Positions 1-8,087 are shown, counted from the first letter of the stretch. The stretch: DNA of 64,000 bases from Leptospira fluminis (GCF_004771275.1 NZ_RQEV01000007.1:186001-250000); one strand, 5' to 3'. Numbers and translations: made by a program. The notes: generated by a model not told the origin, from the sequence alone.

Positions 1-404
1 CCCCAACCGACTACGGCGTAGAGGGCGGAATCGCGCAATCCTTTCCACAGTAAGGATGGATCTCCGTCCACGAACCGATACGCCCATTCCAGATCCAAGC
101 GGGTGCCGGACAATCTCGCCCCGAATTCCAGGAAAGGGATCAGCAAAAAAATCTGCAGAGGATACATCGCATAATTCGCAAGCTGTACGGAGATCGGATT
201 CAACCTAAGAAGAAATCCGAATACGGCCGCGAGAGCCATCGTAGTACCGATCAAAGGAAAGACTCCGATCGCTCCTCCGAGAACGAGGGAAAGCGCGATT
301 TTTTCCGGACTGATTCCCGTCTTCAGTTCCTTGACGATGGCCTCTTTCAGCTTTCCGACAAAGGAAGGCTTCGTTGCAGTTTTTGGATTTTCGTTCGTAC
401 TCAC
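1..404 (-). CDS. DUF2062 domain membrane protein (partial, 3' end outside window)
   Basis: The reading frame starts with GTG at 404-402 and runs off the left edge, giving about 134 residues. After a basic N-terminus (about residues 1-35) comes a Gly-rich hydrophobic stretch containing ALSLVLGGAIGVFPLIGTT, then a second hydrophobic segment near residues 80-100. The pattern of GxxIGxFPxxG followed by an NPxxxQxxNY-like motif is that of DUF2062, a family of small integral membrane proteins of unknown function often encoded next to glycosyltransferase or lipid genes. Its start overlaps the stop of the preceding methyltransferase by 4 nt (GTGA), so the two are almost certainly translated from one message. 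The function is unknown; a role linked to membrane lipids is inference from the operon. Confidence 0.8.
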   Translation of the reverse strand, partial: MSTNENPKTATKPSFVGKLKEAIVKELKTGISPEKIALSLVLGGAIGVFPLIGTTMALAAVFGFLLRLNPISVQLANYAMYPLQIFLLIPFLEFGARLSGTRLDLEWAYRFVDGDPSLLWKGLRDSALYAVVGW

Positions 405-1699
405 GCTGAATTCAGACTCAGATTATTCGGACGGGTATAGACGACTTGGACGACGCTGATATTCCGCATATAAAAAGCGGCCGCGCAATAGGAAAAATAG
501 TATCTCCATTTTCGGACGAACCTTTCGTCATGGCCTAGCGCGCGGATAGCCGGAAGATTTTTTTCGAAGGAATGCAGCCAGGAAAGAAGTGTCCGATCGT
601 AATTGTGTCCTATATCCTCCATCTCGTGCAGAAACATATTTCCTGTCCGATTGACGGCCCGGTTGATCCTGGCGATGGAAGGGAGTAGCGATCCGGGAAA
701 AATATGCTTTTGGATGAAATCCACCCCTTTCCGAAAGGACTCGTAACGGGAATCCGGGCAGGTGATGATTTGATGGACCATCAAGCCGTCCTTTTTCAGG
801 ACCCGGTTGCACATGGAAAAAAAATCCTCGAAATATCGATGTCCTACCGCTTCGAGCATTTCCACGGTGACGATCTTATCGTACATGCCCTCCACAAGTC
901 TATAGTCTTTTAAGCGGACTTCGATTTTATCCTCCAAGCCCATGCCTCGGATTTTTTCTCTCGCGTACCGGAACTGTTCCTCGGAAATCGTATAGGTTAC
1001 TACGTTACATCCGTAACGGGAAGCTGCATACGTGGAAAACCCGGCCCACCCGGTCCCGATCTCCAAAATCCGATCGGAAGGTCTTAAGCGCAATTTCTTG
1101 CATAGACTTTCCATTTTCGCGATTTGGGCGGCTTCAAGGGAATCCTTGGGATCCCCGAAAGTCGCGCAGGAATAAGTCATCGTGGGATCCAAAAACTTTC
1201 CGTAAAATTCGTTCCCTAGATCGTAGTGCTCGACGATGTTCTTCTTGCTTCCTTTTAAAGAGTTCCGCCGGAAAATATGCAATAGCTTATTTCCTAGATT
1301 CATCATGGAGAGATGGAAATACTCCTTTTTGGAGCCGCTTATGGAAGGAGTCTCGTCCAAATTCAGCAAAAACCAGCAGATGATGGACCTGATATCGTCC
1401 GTATCCCAGTCCCCGTCCATATAGGATTCCGCCAAACCGAGGTCTCCGTGTAAAACCAACTTTTTAAAGAAGGAAGGACTCCGAACTTGGATGAGAGCGC
1501 GATGGAATTCCGCCGGCTCCCCCGATTCGGGATCGCCTAAGTGGGTTTGCCCTCCGTCGGAGAGTAAGATTCGCAGAGACCCTCTCTTCATTCGGGAGAG
1601 CGCCGTCCAAAAAAGACGCTTATAAAATTCTGTGCCGTTCGAAGATAAGGCAGAACGGGAATCTGCGGCAGAGACTTTGGCAAGGTTATCGCTTTCCAA
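401..1699 (-). CDS. cfa: Cyclopropane-fatty-acyl-phospholipid synthase family methyltransferase
   Basis: 432 residues, the usual length for the family. It should transfer a methyl(ene) group from S-adenosylmethionine to the double bond of an unsaturated acyl chain in membrane phospholipid. Visible signatures are VEHYDLGNEFYGKFLD (about residue 155), MTYSCATF, the SAM-binding loop ILEIGTGWAGFSTYAA (about residue 213) and VEMLEAVGHRYFEDFF. The start is TTG at 1699, with AGGAG six bases upstream, and it overlaps the end of the DUF1365 gene by 14 nt. The upstream FAD oxidoreductase and DUF1365 genes form a recurring trio with this methyltransferase (COG2907-COG3496-Cfa), part of the ECF-ChrR singlet-oxygen regulon in some proteobacteria. 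The product could therefore be a methylated or furan-type lipid rather than a plain cyclopropane; that is inference. Confidence 0.85.
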   Translation of the reverse strand: MESDNLAKVSAADSRSALSSNGTEFYKRLFWTALSRMKRGSLRILLSDGGQTHLGDPESGEPAEFHRALIQVRSPSFFKKLVLHGDLGLAESYMDGDWDTDDIRSIICWFLLNLDETPSISGSKKEYFHLSMMNLGNKLLHIFRRNSLKGSKKNIVEHYDLGNEFYGKFLDPTMTYSCATFGDPKDSLEAAQIAKMESLCKKLRLRPSDRILEIGTGWAGFSTYAASRYGCNVVTYTISEEQFRYAREKIRGMGLEDKIEVRLKDYRLVEGMYDKIVTVEMLEAVGHRYFEDFFSMCNRVLKKDGLMVHQIITCPDSRYESFRKGVDFIQKHIFPGSLLPSIARINRAVNRTGNMFLHEMEDIGHNYDRTLLSWLHSFEKNLPAIRALGHDERFVRKWRYYFSYCAAAFYMRNISVVQVVYTRPNNLSLNSA

Positions 1700-2468
1700 G
1701 GTGAACTCCTATCTGTAGGCTTGTGTCTTCCTTCTTTCGGATAAAAGGGACCTTGTAAAGATACAATTTGAACGCCTGCCAATGGATCAGGCCGATGATT
1801 TTCAACGTGACTAGAGGATATTTCAAAAACATCCAGAGCAGATTCAGATCGCTCAGCTTCCTCGCTCTTCCGGTGTACGTGGTCACCATGGTGGTGTTTC
1901 CCCTCTCCAAGGCGTCTATGCGCACATGCAACTCCCCGTCTTTCGGAGGAAAAAGGCGAAAATCGAAAACGGAATCCAGGGTCACAAAGGGAGACACGTA
2001 GAAATATTTCCCTTCCTTCTTACGAAACCCTTTCCCGTCCGACGTCTCTTTTCCCAAAAAGTAAAGTTTCATTTCACCGAACGTATTTCCCACTTCCGCG
2101 ACCGCGCAGATAGGAGAACCGGATTCGTCCTCCGCAAAATAAAAGGAAACCGGATTGAAAGCGTACCCTAGCACTCGTAGGTTCGTTACGAGGACGACCT
2201 TCCCTACGTTTTCTTTGACTCCTTGGCTCCGGATATACTCCAGAAAATTCTCCTTTATATCGGAATAACCGTAATTCAGATGATCGGAATCGTTAAAAGA
2301 AAACAAACGCCTTCGGTTTCTTCCTAGAAGAAAAAGGGATTTTCCCAGGCGATCGAGTTCGTCCAGATCCAGTTGAAACGTAAAAATCCCGTATCGGAAT
2401 CGGTTCCGCTTGGGAAGGAGCCGATGGTGCATCACCTTGGCTTCCACGATTTTAGAGTTCAGCTCCAT
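1686..2468 (-). CDS. DUF1365 domain-containing protein
   Basis: 260 residues with ATG start at 2468, overlapping the 3' end of the FAD oxidoreductase gene by 10 nt. It matches the DUF1365 (COG3496) pattern: an N-terminal VMHHRLLPKRNRFRYGIFTF, a central RVLGYAFNPVSFYF motif and a C-terminal LKIIGLIHWQAFKLY stretch. The family has no proven biochemical function. It sits almost always between a COG2907 FAD protein and a Cfa-type methyltransferase, as here, and has been suggested to help process or deliver lipid substrates. The MHHRLLP and NPVSFYF motifs are intact, so the gene looks functional. It is cytosolic or peripheral to the membrane; no signal peptide is visible. Confidence 0.85.
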   Translation of the reverse strand: MELNSKIVEAKVMHHRLLPKRNRFRYGIFTFQLDLDELDRLGKSLFLLGRNRRRLFSFNDSDHLNYGYSDIKENFLEYIRSQGVKENVGKVVLVTNLRVLGYAFNPVSFYFAEDESGSPICAVAEVGNTFGEMKLYFLGKETSDGKGFRKKEGKYFYVSPFVTLDSVFDFRLFPPKDGELHVRIDALERGNTTMVTTYTGRARKLSDLNLLWMFLKYPLVTLKIIGLIHWQAFKLYLYKVPFIRKKEDTSLQIGVHLGKR

Positions 2469-3751
2469 ATTTTCCTTCCTAAAAGCGTTTCAGAAAGGTT
2501 TTTGGCGGACCATAATGCGTCCTCGTGGAATCCGTAACGGAAATAACTTCCGCAGAAATACAACGGGCCGTCCCGATTCAGTTCGGAAAGCCTTCGTTGT
2601 GCCCGAAGAGATCCGACGTGAAACAAAGGATGTTCGTATAGGATCTCTTTTATGATTTTTCTCCGATCCACCTTTCCCGGATCTCCGATAGAAACGTAAT
2701 AATTCCTCTTTTTCGAAACTTCCTGCAGACTGTTCATCCAGTAGATCGTGTGCGGTCGGATCCTTCCTTCGATTCCATCCATCCTATAGTTCCAAGAGGA
2801 CCAGGCGGATTTGATCCTAGGCATGACCGAATCGTCGGTATGAAGAGTCGCCGTGTTTTTTTGGTACTCGAATTGAGAGAGTAATTCCTTTTGTAAGGGG
2901 GAAGGTTTTTTCAATAACCGTAAGGAGAGGTCGCCGTGCGTGGCGAGAATCACTTTGTCGAAGGTTTCCGCCTTGCCCCCCTTTAAATGGAGTCTTACTT
3001 TTTTCTCCGAAACGACTTCCACTCCCGAAATCGGAGTCTTGAGTCGGAACGAATCGGAGATGGGAGCGGTGAGACGTTTTACGTATTCCCGGGACCCTCC
3101 TTTTACGGTGTACCATTGGTGTTGCGTGTTTAAGCCGAGAAACCCGTGGTTCAAAAAGAATCGGACCAAGGAGATCGCGGGGAACTCCGACATCAAATCC
3201 TCGGGAGTGGACCAAACCGCGGAACTCATGGGCACCAGATAGTATTTTAGAATATCAGGATGGTATCCGGCTTCCTTTACGTACCTCCCGAGGGAATAAT
3301 CCTCGTACCGACGATCCTCGAGTATCGAAGGAGCCTCCGAATTGAATCTATGAATATTCAATAATAAACGAATAAAATTTCCGTTGAATACGTTCCTCCT
3401 TTGGGCAAAGAGGCCGCTCAGTCCGGAACCGCAGAATACCAGATCCTCCGGAACATGCTGTACGCTGAAGGACATACTCGTCTTTTGAGTCGGTACGTCC
3501 AGTTCCTCGAACAACCGTTTCAGGTTCGGATAGGTCACATGATTGAACACGATAAATCCGGTATCGATTGGAATATGTTCTCCACCGTCGTCCACCATGA
3601 CGGTATTGGAATGTCCTCCGATATAATCCGCTTTATCGAATACTGTGAGCTCGTATTCGTCTTTTAGAAAATGGGCACAACCCATTCCGGCGATGCCTGT
3701 CCCGACGATGGCCAAACGCCGATCCGTTTTCTTTTGGGAGGATCGCTTCAA
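2459..3751 (-). CDS. FAD-dependent oxidoreductase (COG2907 amine-oxidase/desaturase-like)
   Basis: 430 residues. The N-terminal dinucleotide-binding motif VGTGIAGMGCAHFL (about residues 16-29) and the following VFDKADYIGGHSNT mark an FAD flavoprotein of the amine oxidase/phytoene desaturase superfamily, COG2907 type. Other typical segments are PIDTGFIVFNHVTYPNL, the ATHGDLSLRLL region and the C-terminal LYFCGSYFRYGFHEDAL flavin-contact motif. The start is TTG at 3751 with GGAG about seven bases upstream. It leads the lipid-modification trio and is separated from the upstream VTT-family gene by 73 nt, room for an internal promoter. The substrate is unknown; oxidation or desaturation of a methylated acyl chain fits the neighbours. 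Confidence 0.85.
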   Translation of the reverse strand: MKRSSQKKTDRRLAIVGTGIAGMGCAHFLKDEYELTVFDKADYIGGHSNTVMVDDGGEHIPIDTGFIVFNHVTYPNLKRLFEELDVPTQKTSMSFSVQHVPEDLVFCGSGLSGLFAQRRNVFNGNFIRLLLNIHRFNSEAPSILEDRRYEDYSLGRYVKEAGYHPDILKYYLVPMSSAVWSTPEDLMSEFPAISLVRFFLNHGFLGLNTQHQWYTVKGGSREYVKRLTAPISDSFRLKTPISGVEVVSEKKVRLHLKGGKAETFDKVILATHGDLSLRLLKKPSPLQKELLSQFEYQKNTATLHTDDSVMPRIKSAWSSWNYRMDGIEGRIRPHTIYWMNSLQEVSKKRNYYVSIGDPGKVDRRKIIKEILYEHPLFHVGSLRAQRRLSELNRDGPLYFCGSYFRYGFHEDALWSAKNLSETLLGRKIWS

Positions 3752-3824
3752 AGTACTCTCCGAAAAATCTTTCCTTAATAGACTCGGTGCGAAGGGTTCC
3801 GGCCGAAAAAAATTTCCACTCCCC

Positions 3825-4286
3825 TTACATGCCCGGAAATACCCCCGCCGAAAGAAGCAGGTATCTTAAAATTCTAAGGGAAAATACGATCGGGACGAAA
3901 ATCCAAAGACTTTGTCTGAAAAAACCCGAGAGTATCGTAATCGGATCTCCGATGATCGGCAAAAAGGAAAGGAACAAAACGGGAATTCCGTGTCTTTCGA
4001 TCCTGGATGCCCAGAGGGCGTAGAGTTTGGACTCCGAGATTTTCTTTTGCACTTTCCCGCGGAACCAAAAACCGATCCCGTAATTGAAAGAGCAAGCGCT
4101 GCAATTTCCGACGGAGGCCCAGAACACCGCCTTGTCGGAAGGCATCCCCGAAAAAATCGCCAGAAGCAGTGCGGCCTCGGAACTGAAGGGCAATATCGTC
4201 GCGGCCGCAAAGGAAACCAGAGCGAGCCCCAAGCCGCCGTAAGAACCGATCAGTTCCGATCCGAATTTCGTAAAATCCAGGTCCAA
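3825..4286 (-). CDS. VTT/DedA-like (YqaA family) membrane protein
   Basis: 153 residues, mostly hydrophobic, with about four membrane segments (near residues 13-45, 52-75, 100-120 and 125-148). The stretch LPFSSEAALLLAIFSGM followed by SVGNCSACSFNYGIGFW, and later FLSFLPIIGDPITILSGFFR, resembles YqaA-type VTT proteins, the family of lipid scramblase-like DedA relatives. Length is normal for YqaA. I see no ATG near the expected N-terminus; the best start is TTG at 4286 with a weak ribosome-binding site, so the true start is uncertain. It lies between pyrF and the lipid-modification trio. A role in membrane lipid handling is inference from family and place. Confidence 0.75.
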   Translation of the reverse strand: MDLDFTKFGSELIGSYGGLGLALVSFAAATILPFSSEAALLLAIFSGMPSDKAVFWASVGNCSACSFNYGIGFWFRGKVQKKISESKLYALWASRIERHGIPVLFLSFLPIIGDPITILSGFFRQSLWIFVPIVFSLRILRYLLLSAGVFPGM

Positions 4287-4324
4287 GCCCGAATAAGAGA
4301 TCAGCTTTCTTTAATAAAGTCGAG

Positions 4325-5143
4325 TCATTTCTTATCTTTCAGCAGGATCCGCATTTCTTCGGAGATCTTTTTCGCGGCCTTACCCGCGGCCTCGGCAAAG
4401 TCGGGCCCGGGAGAAGAAAAAATAATGCTTCTAGAGGAGTTCACCAGGGAGTTTTCCCCGCAGACGGCCAGTACGTCTTTTAACGACGCTCCTTGCGCCC
4501 CGTACCCCGGAATCAAAAAGACCCGGTCCCTATGCGATTTTCTAAGTTCGCCCATTTCGCCCGGATGGGTGGCTCCGACTACCAATCCCACATTTCTGGG
4601 AGAAAAGGATTCGCTCACGACAGCGACTTCCTCGTACAACCTTCTCCCGGTTTCCGAGAAGGTCTTTTTTTGGAACTGTGCCGAGTCCGGGTTGGAAGTC
4701 AGGCAAAGTAAAAATACCATCTTAGACGCATCCTCTATAAAAGGACGGACGGTATCCGCGCCCATATACGGGGAAAGCGTCAGCGAATCCACTCCCAGGT
4801 CCTTAAAAAAGAATGCGGCATATTGGCGCGCCGTGTTGTCCAGGTCTCCCCTCTTCGCATCCGCGACGATCGGAATCCCGGGATAATGAATCTTGATATG
4901 ACGGATCAACTTTTCGAATTGGGAGATCCCTTGGGAACCGAACGCTTCGAAAAACGCGACGTTCGGTTTGTAGGCCACCGCGTAATCCGCAGTGGCATCC
5001 ACGATCTCTCTGGAGAATAGAAACAGCTTATCTTGGTTTCCATCCAGGGAAGAAGGAAGCTTGGAAGCATCCGGATCGATTCCGACGCACAAAAGAGAAT
5101 CTAGGTTTTCTCTGCGTCGTACGAATTTAGAATAAAAATCCAA
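4325..5143 (-). CDS. pyrF: Orotidine 5'-phosphate decarboxylase
   Basis: 272 residues, the longer type 2 form of PyrF. It converts orotidine 5'-phosphate to UMP, the last step of de novo pyrimidine synthesis. Key features are LLCVGIDPDASKLP near residue 18, AYKPNVAFFEAFG near residue 57 and the catalytic ADAKRGDLDNTARQYA motif near residue 95, followed by LSPYMGADTVRPF and near the end LIPGYGAQG for phosphate binding. The start is TTG at 5143, two bases after the stop of speE, so it is translated from the polyamine operon. The ribosome-binding site is weak and translation may be coupled to speE. All expected catalytic residues appear present. Confidence 0.93.
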   Translation of the reverse strand: MDFYSKFVRRRENLDSLLCVGIDPDASKLPSSLDGNQDKLFLFSREIVDATADYAVAYKPNVAFFEAFGSQGISQFEKLIRHIKIHYPGIPIVADAKRGDLDNTARQYAAFFFKDLGVDSLTLSPYMGADTVRPFIEDASKMVFLLCLTSNPDSAQFQKKTFSETGRRLYEEVAVVSESFSPRNVGLVVGATHPGEMGELRKSHRDRVFLIPGYGAQGASLKDVLAVCGENSLVNSSRSIIFSSPGPDFAEAAGKAAKKISEEMRILLKDKK

Positions 5144-5145
5144 GG

Positions 5146-5988
5146 TTACTTACGGACGATGTATTCCTGCGCGAAAGGCGGGAGAACAAAGGCCGCCTTA
5201 TGCATCTCCGCGGAATAGTACTTTAATCCCTTGGGAACCCGTTTCGGATCCGGTTCGACCTTGTAAGGATCCGGTCCTTTGGAACAATAGCTGAACCCTA
5301 TGATCCCGGACGGATAGGTAGGAACCACCGTGAAGTAATACCCGCAATGCCTAAAAATATCGGGAATGAACTGAAACAACTCTCGGATCACTTTTCCGTG
5401 ATAGTAAAAACTTTCCGCCTGGGTCGTACAGATCCCGCCTTCCTTTAAGGAAGCCGCCATGGTCTCATAGAAGGGCCTTTTAAAAAGGACCGCCGCCGGC
5501 CCCACCGGGTCGGAGGAGTCCACGCAGATCACGTCGAAGTACTCTTTGTAGTCCTCGACGTATTTGGCTCCGTCCGCATACACGTGTTTGACCCGAGGGT
5601 CTTTCATCGCATTCGCGATCCCGGGAAAATACTCGTAGCAGACGTCCACGACTCCTTTGTCGATCTCGCAGAGATGCACTTCCTTGACGGAAGGATGTTT
5701 CAGCACCTCGCGGACCGTTCCTCCGTCCCCTCCGCCGATCACAAGAACCTTCTCGGGGTTCGGATGGCTCATCATCGGAACGTGGACGATCATTTCGTGA
5801 TACGCGTATTCGTCCGCCTCGGTCATCATGACCACACCATCTAAGGTGAACATACGACCGAAGCCCTGGGACTCGAATACGTCTATCTGCTGGAAAGGGG
5901 TCTTGCGACTGTGCAAGAACTCCTTTACCTTAATCTTGAGCGCGCGCCCGTTCGGTAGTTCGAGCGCTTCGTCCAGCCAAAGTTCCAA
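5146..5988 (-). CDS. speE: Spermidine synthase (polyamine aminopropyltransferase)
   Basis: 280 residues. The protein should transfer the aminopropyl group of decarboxylated S-adenosylmethionine to putrescine, giving spermidine and methylthioadenosine in the cytosol. Visible signatures are LFTLDGVVMMTEADEYAYHE (GGxxQ-type substrate loop replaced by LDGVVMMTEADE), VLVIGGGDGGTVREVLKH for the decarboxylated SAM site and DVICVDSSDPVGPAAVLF with the catalytic Asp. The start is TTG at 5988, preceded by a strong AGGAGG four bases away. It follows the SET/SpeD-like fusion by 9 nt and precedes pyrF by 2 nt. With speD encoded just upstream, the pair gives a complete route to spermidine from putrescine and SAM. 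Confidence 0.95.
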   Translation of the reverse strand: MELWLDEALELPNGRALKIKVKEFLHSRKTPFQQIDVFESQGFGRMFTLDGVVMMTEADEYAYHEMIVHVPMMSHPNPEKVLVIGGGDGGTVREVLKHPSVKEVHLCEIDKGVVDVCYEYFPGIANAMKDPRVKHVYADGAKYVEDYKEYFDVICVDSSDPVGPAAVLFKRPFYETMAASLKEGGICTTQAESFYYHGKVIRELFQFIPDIFRHCGYYFTVVPTYPSGIIGFSYCSKGPDPYKVEPDPKRVPKGLKYYSAEMHKAAFVLPPFAQEYIVRK

Positions 5989-5997
5989 TCTGCCTCC

Positions 5998-6864
5998 TTA
6001 GAAGCGGTTCGTTACCGTAAGGCGCATCGCATCGCCTTTAAAGAAGTTGCGAGTGAATTCCGCCGCCACTTTCGGATCGTACCCTTTGCAGGAAAAGATA
6101 TCGATATAGGAAGTGTTACTCTCGTTCGCAAAATGCGCGGAGATACAGGAAGTCTCGATGAGCTGGAACATAGAGTATCCGGCCACTCTTTCATCCTCTC
6201 CGAAGTGAACCACTACGGTTTCGCCGAAGCGTTTCATTTCGATCAGATCGCAGAGTTCTAAAACGTAACGTTTGATCGCGTCCGCATCCCGGATCAGAGC
6301 CGCATCACAATTTTCCAGATCGATGGAAGTCAAAAGACCCCAAGCTCCGTTTTTGAAAGGCTCATATACTTTCAACTCCGGATCGGTTTCGATCTTGGAT
6401 TGGATATAGGACGGGAAGTTCCCGTTGAATCTCTTTCTAACGATCTCGGCTTCTTCCGTTCTTGCCCATGCCAATTCCGGGTTTTTCATCGCAGGGTGGT
6501 ACGTGATTTCCTCGCCTACCGCGATGTCCCGGAGAGCGACCAAGGTGATATCTCCTTGGAAACCGCAATTCGGTTCCGCACTTTGACGGATGTAATGTAC
6601 GGAATCGACTCCGTCGTCGTGCAAAGGAGACACAAGGTAAAAGTCCTCGTGCACGCGATGGGGGGTCGCCAGTCCGGAAAGCCCGGCCAGTTCGTCTTTA
6701 TGAACTGCCTTACCTCCCCATACCGCAACGACACCGCCGGCAGGAATCGCCTCCCTGGTCAAGAGGAAGGTTTCTCCGGCGTTAGTCTGACTCAATTCGA
6801 TGGAATTTCTCAAATAAGAAAAACGACTTACGATTTTGGATGTTTCTTTAATCTCTAGGTTCAT
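5998..6864 (-). CDS. SET domain protein fused to an AdoMet-decarboxylase-like (SpeD) domain
   Basis: 288 residues with two parts. Residues about 15-135 read as a SET domain: GETFLLTREAIPAGGVVAVWGG, then HYIRQSAEPNCGF (matching the NHSxxPN motif) and VALRDIAVGEEITYHPA. Residues about 170-288 align with SpeD encoded next door: WGLLTSIDLENCDAAL at its start, then FQLIETSCISAHFANES followed by YIDIFSCKGYDPKVAAEF, matching ESHFAIHTWPE...AIDVFTCGD in SpeD. The processing Ser, the His and the downstream Cys align; the preceding Glu is Thr and the following His is Cys. ATG start at 6864, GAGGAG 12 bases upstream. It lies between speD and speE, so a link to polyamine metabolism is likely. Whether it self-cleaves, decarboxylates SAM or another amino acid, or methylates a protein cannot be told from sequence. 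Confidence 0.75.
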   Translation of the reverse strand: MNLEIKETSKIVSRFSYLRNSIELSQTNAGETFLLTREAIPAGGVVAVWGGKAVHKDELAGLSGLATPHRVHEDFYLVSPLHDDGVDSVHYIRQSAEPNCGFQGDITLVALRDIAVGEEITYHPAMKNPELAWARTEEAEIVRKRFNGNFPSYIQSKIETDPELKVYEPFKNGAWGLLTSIDLENCDAALIRDADAIKRYVLELCDLIEMKRFGETVVVHFGEDERVAGYSMFQLIETSCISAHFANESNTSYIDIFSCKGYDPKVAAEFTRNFFKGDAMRLTVTNRF

Positions 6865-6953
6865 ACTTTGATACCTCTCCTCGTGTTGATAAAATAAGAG
6901 AAAACCTTCCTCCCTCCGGGGGAAGGGAATTCGTTCTTAGCGATGGGGGGTTG

Positions 6954-6968
6954 TCCGGCACTGCCGGA
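6954..6968 (-). other. Small perfect hairpin between speD and the SET/SpeD fusion
   Basis: TCCGGC and GCCGGA form a perfect 6-bp stem with a 3-base loop in the 113-nt gap after the speD stop. There is no T-run after it on the minus strand, so it is not a classical intrinsic terminator. It may stabilise the upstream message or mark an RNA processing site; this is inference. Confidence 0.35.
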
Positions 6969-6978
6969 TAGAAAGTAC

Positions 6979-7365
6979 TTAATTCCCAATTGGTTTGTGT
7001 GGTAGGCCTACGCCTAGTTGCAACAAACCACGCTTCATTTCCACTACGGAGATGCTTTTCGCACCGAAGCGTTCCTTGAGATATTCCAGAGCAGCCTGGT
7101 TATCGATGATGTCTCCGCACGTGAAGACGTCTATGGCACAATAACCGTATTCGGGCCAGGTATGGATCGCGAAATGGGATTCGCTCACGACGACCACTCC
7201 ACTCACGCCAAACGGACTAAATCGGTGAAACACGGACTTAATCGTCGTGGCGCCGGAAAGATCGGCTGCCTTCAACATGATATCTTCTACCAATTCGTGA
7301 TTGTTGATGGTCTCGTAATCACACTCGTAAAACTCTGCAATTACGTGCTTTCCCAATGCGTTCAT
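6979..7365 (-). CDS. speD: S-adenosylmethionine decarboxylase proenzyme
   Basis: 128 residues, typical of the short bacterial/archaeal class 1b enzyme. It self-cleaves at Glu-Ser in VVSESHFAIHTWPEYGY (about residues 59-75), making the pyruvoyl cofactor from Ser, and then decarboxylates SAM to supply aminopropyl groups to SpeE. The His of AIHTW and the Cys of DVFTCGD, both needed for processing and catalysis, are present. ATG start at 7365. It is the first gene of the minus-strand operon and its 5' leader carries a strong dyad at 7390-7411, a possible regulatory site. It is the canonical paralogue of the SpeD-like half of the next gene. Confidence 0.96.
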   Translation of the reverse strand: MNALGKHVIAEFYECDYETINNHELVEDIMLKAADLSGATTIKSVFHRFSPFGVSGVVVVSESHFAIHTWPEYGYCAIDVFTCGDIIDNQAALEYLKERFGAKSISVVEMKRGLLQLGVGLPHKPIGN

Positions 7366-7389
7366 CTACTGCCTGACACCTCCGAAATT

Positions 7390-7411
7390 GGTTTCTCGGT
7401 TAGAAACCGAG
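7390..7411 (-). promoter_or_regulatory. Overlapping inverted repeats in the speD leader
   Basis: Two alternative hairpins share bases: GGTTTCT/AGAAACC with a 5-base loop, and CTCGGTT/AACCGAG with a 3-base loop. They lie 25-46 bases upstream of the speD ATG. The sequence shows the symmetry directly; whether it is a protein operator or a leader RNA switch is open. A TTGACA-like element on the minus strand just upstream (near 7434-7439) would place the dyad around the start of transcription or in the leader. Confidence 0.45.
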
Positions 7412-7432
7412 CATGCGTATGACTATGTTTTT

Positions 7433-7460
7433 TTGTCAACTCTCTACGTAAATTTATATT
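7433..7460 (+). promoter_or_regulatory. Candidate sigma70 promoter for the thioredoxin-like gene
   Basis: TTGTCA at 7433-7438 and TATATT at 7455-7460 with a 16-base spacer lie about 95 bases upstream of the TTG start at 7555. The region is AT-rich and divergent from speD. Fit is fair, not strong. Confidence 0.3.
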
Positions 7461-7554
7461 TATTTTTTCCGTTTCTTTTTCCTAGAATCGGAAAAAACAG
7501 AAATCCCATTATATTACAATTCTGTGGAAATACAAGAAGCGAGGATCCGTACCT

Positions 7555-8058
7555 TTGAAGGATTGGACGAAATTCATTTTTAAAAAACGTGCCCTTTTGG
7601 TTCTTTTCGGGCTCTTTTGCCTGATTTTAAGTATAGTCGTAAATTTCGATTTCGGAAAAATTCTTTCCGGAAACGTTCCGAATCAGGCGGAAACCAAGGA
7701 AGCAGTGTTTGCCAGAGCGGAAAAAAAAGGAAGCAAAGGAGTTCTCTTCCTGGTGGAGCCTCGGAACTGCAGGTCTTGCCTGAAAATGTCGGACCAGCTC
7801 AAGAGCTTCGAGGCGCAAGGTTGGGAGTTCCTTCTCATTCTTCCGGATTCGTCGGAGTACGAACGTCTCCTGGCGGACGATCGATTCTCCGAAAAACTCC
7901 CTTCCCTCAGTGCAGGCAAACCTGTATGGGGCGCCTGGAACCTCGGAGAGGAGTTGCTTTATCTGGGAGAGACTTGCGTAAGCGACAAATACCTAGAGCA
8001 AAAGAGTCCGTATTCGGGACTTCCTGCTTGCATAGTAGAGCCGCAATCGGCTCTCTGA
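7555..8058 (+). CDS. Membrane-anchored thioredoxin-like protein with CxxC motif
   Basis: 167 residues. A single hydrophobic helix at about residues 12-31 after a basic N-terminus anchors the protein, leaving the rest outside the cytoplasm. Residues about 60-110 read like a thioredoxin fold: GVLFLVEPRNCRSCLKM places a C-R-S-C pair at residues 72 and 75 after a predicted beta strand, and LILPDSSEYE follows as the next strand. A role in periplasmic thiol chemistry, or merely a thioredoxin-like scaffold, is inference; I do not recognise a named family. Start is TTG at 7555, with GAGGA about 10 bases upstream. It is convergent with the START-like gene that follows and appears to be a single-gene unit. 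Confidence 0.65.
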   Translation: MKDWTKFIFKKRALLVLFGLFCLILSIVVNFDFGKILSGNVPNQAETKEAVFARAEKKGSKGVLFLVEPRNCRSCLKMSDQLKSFEAQGWEFLLILPDSSEYERLLADDRFSEKLPSLSAGKPVWGAWNLGEELLYLGETCVSDKYLEQKSPYSGLPACIVEPQSAL

Positions 8059-8087
8059 AACTTTTAGGCTCGCTGTGGAGAAAAGCG

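Noticed and set aside
3912..4886. Long plus-strand frame across the VTT gene and pyrF
   Set aside because: It is antisense to two well-supported minus-strand genes and carries no domain.
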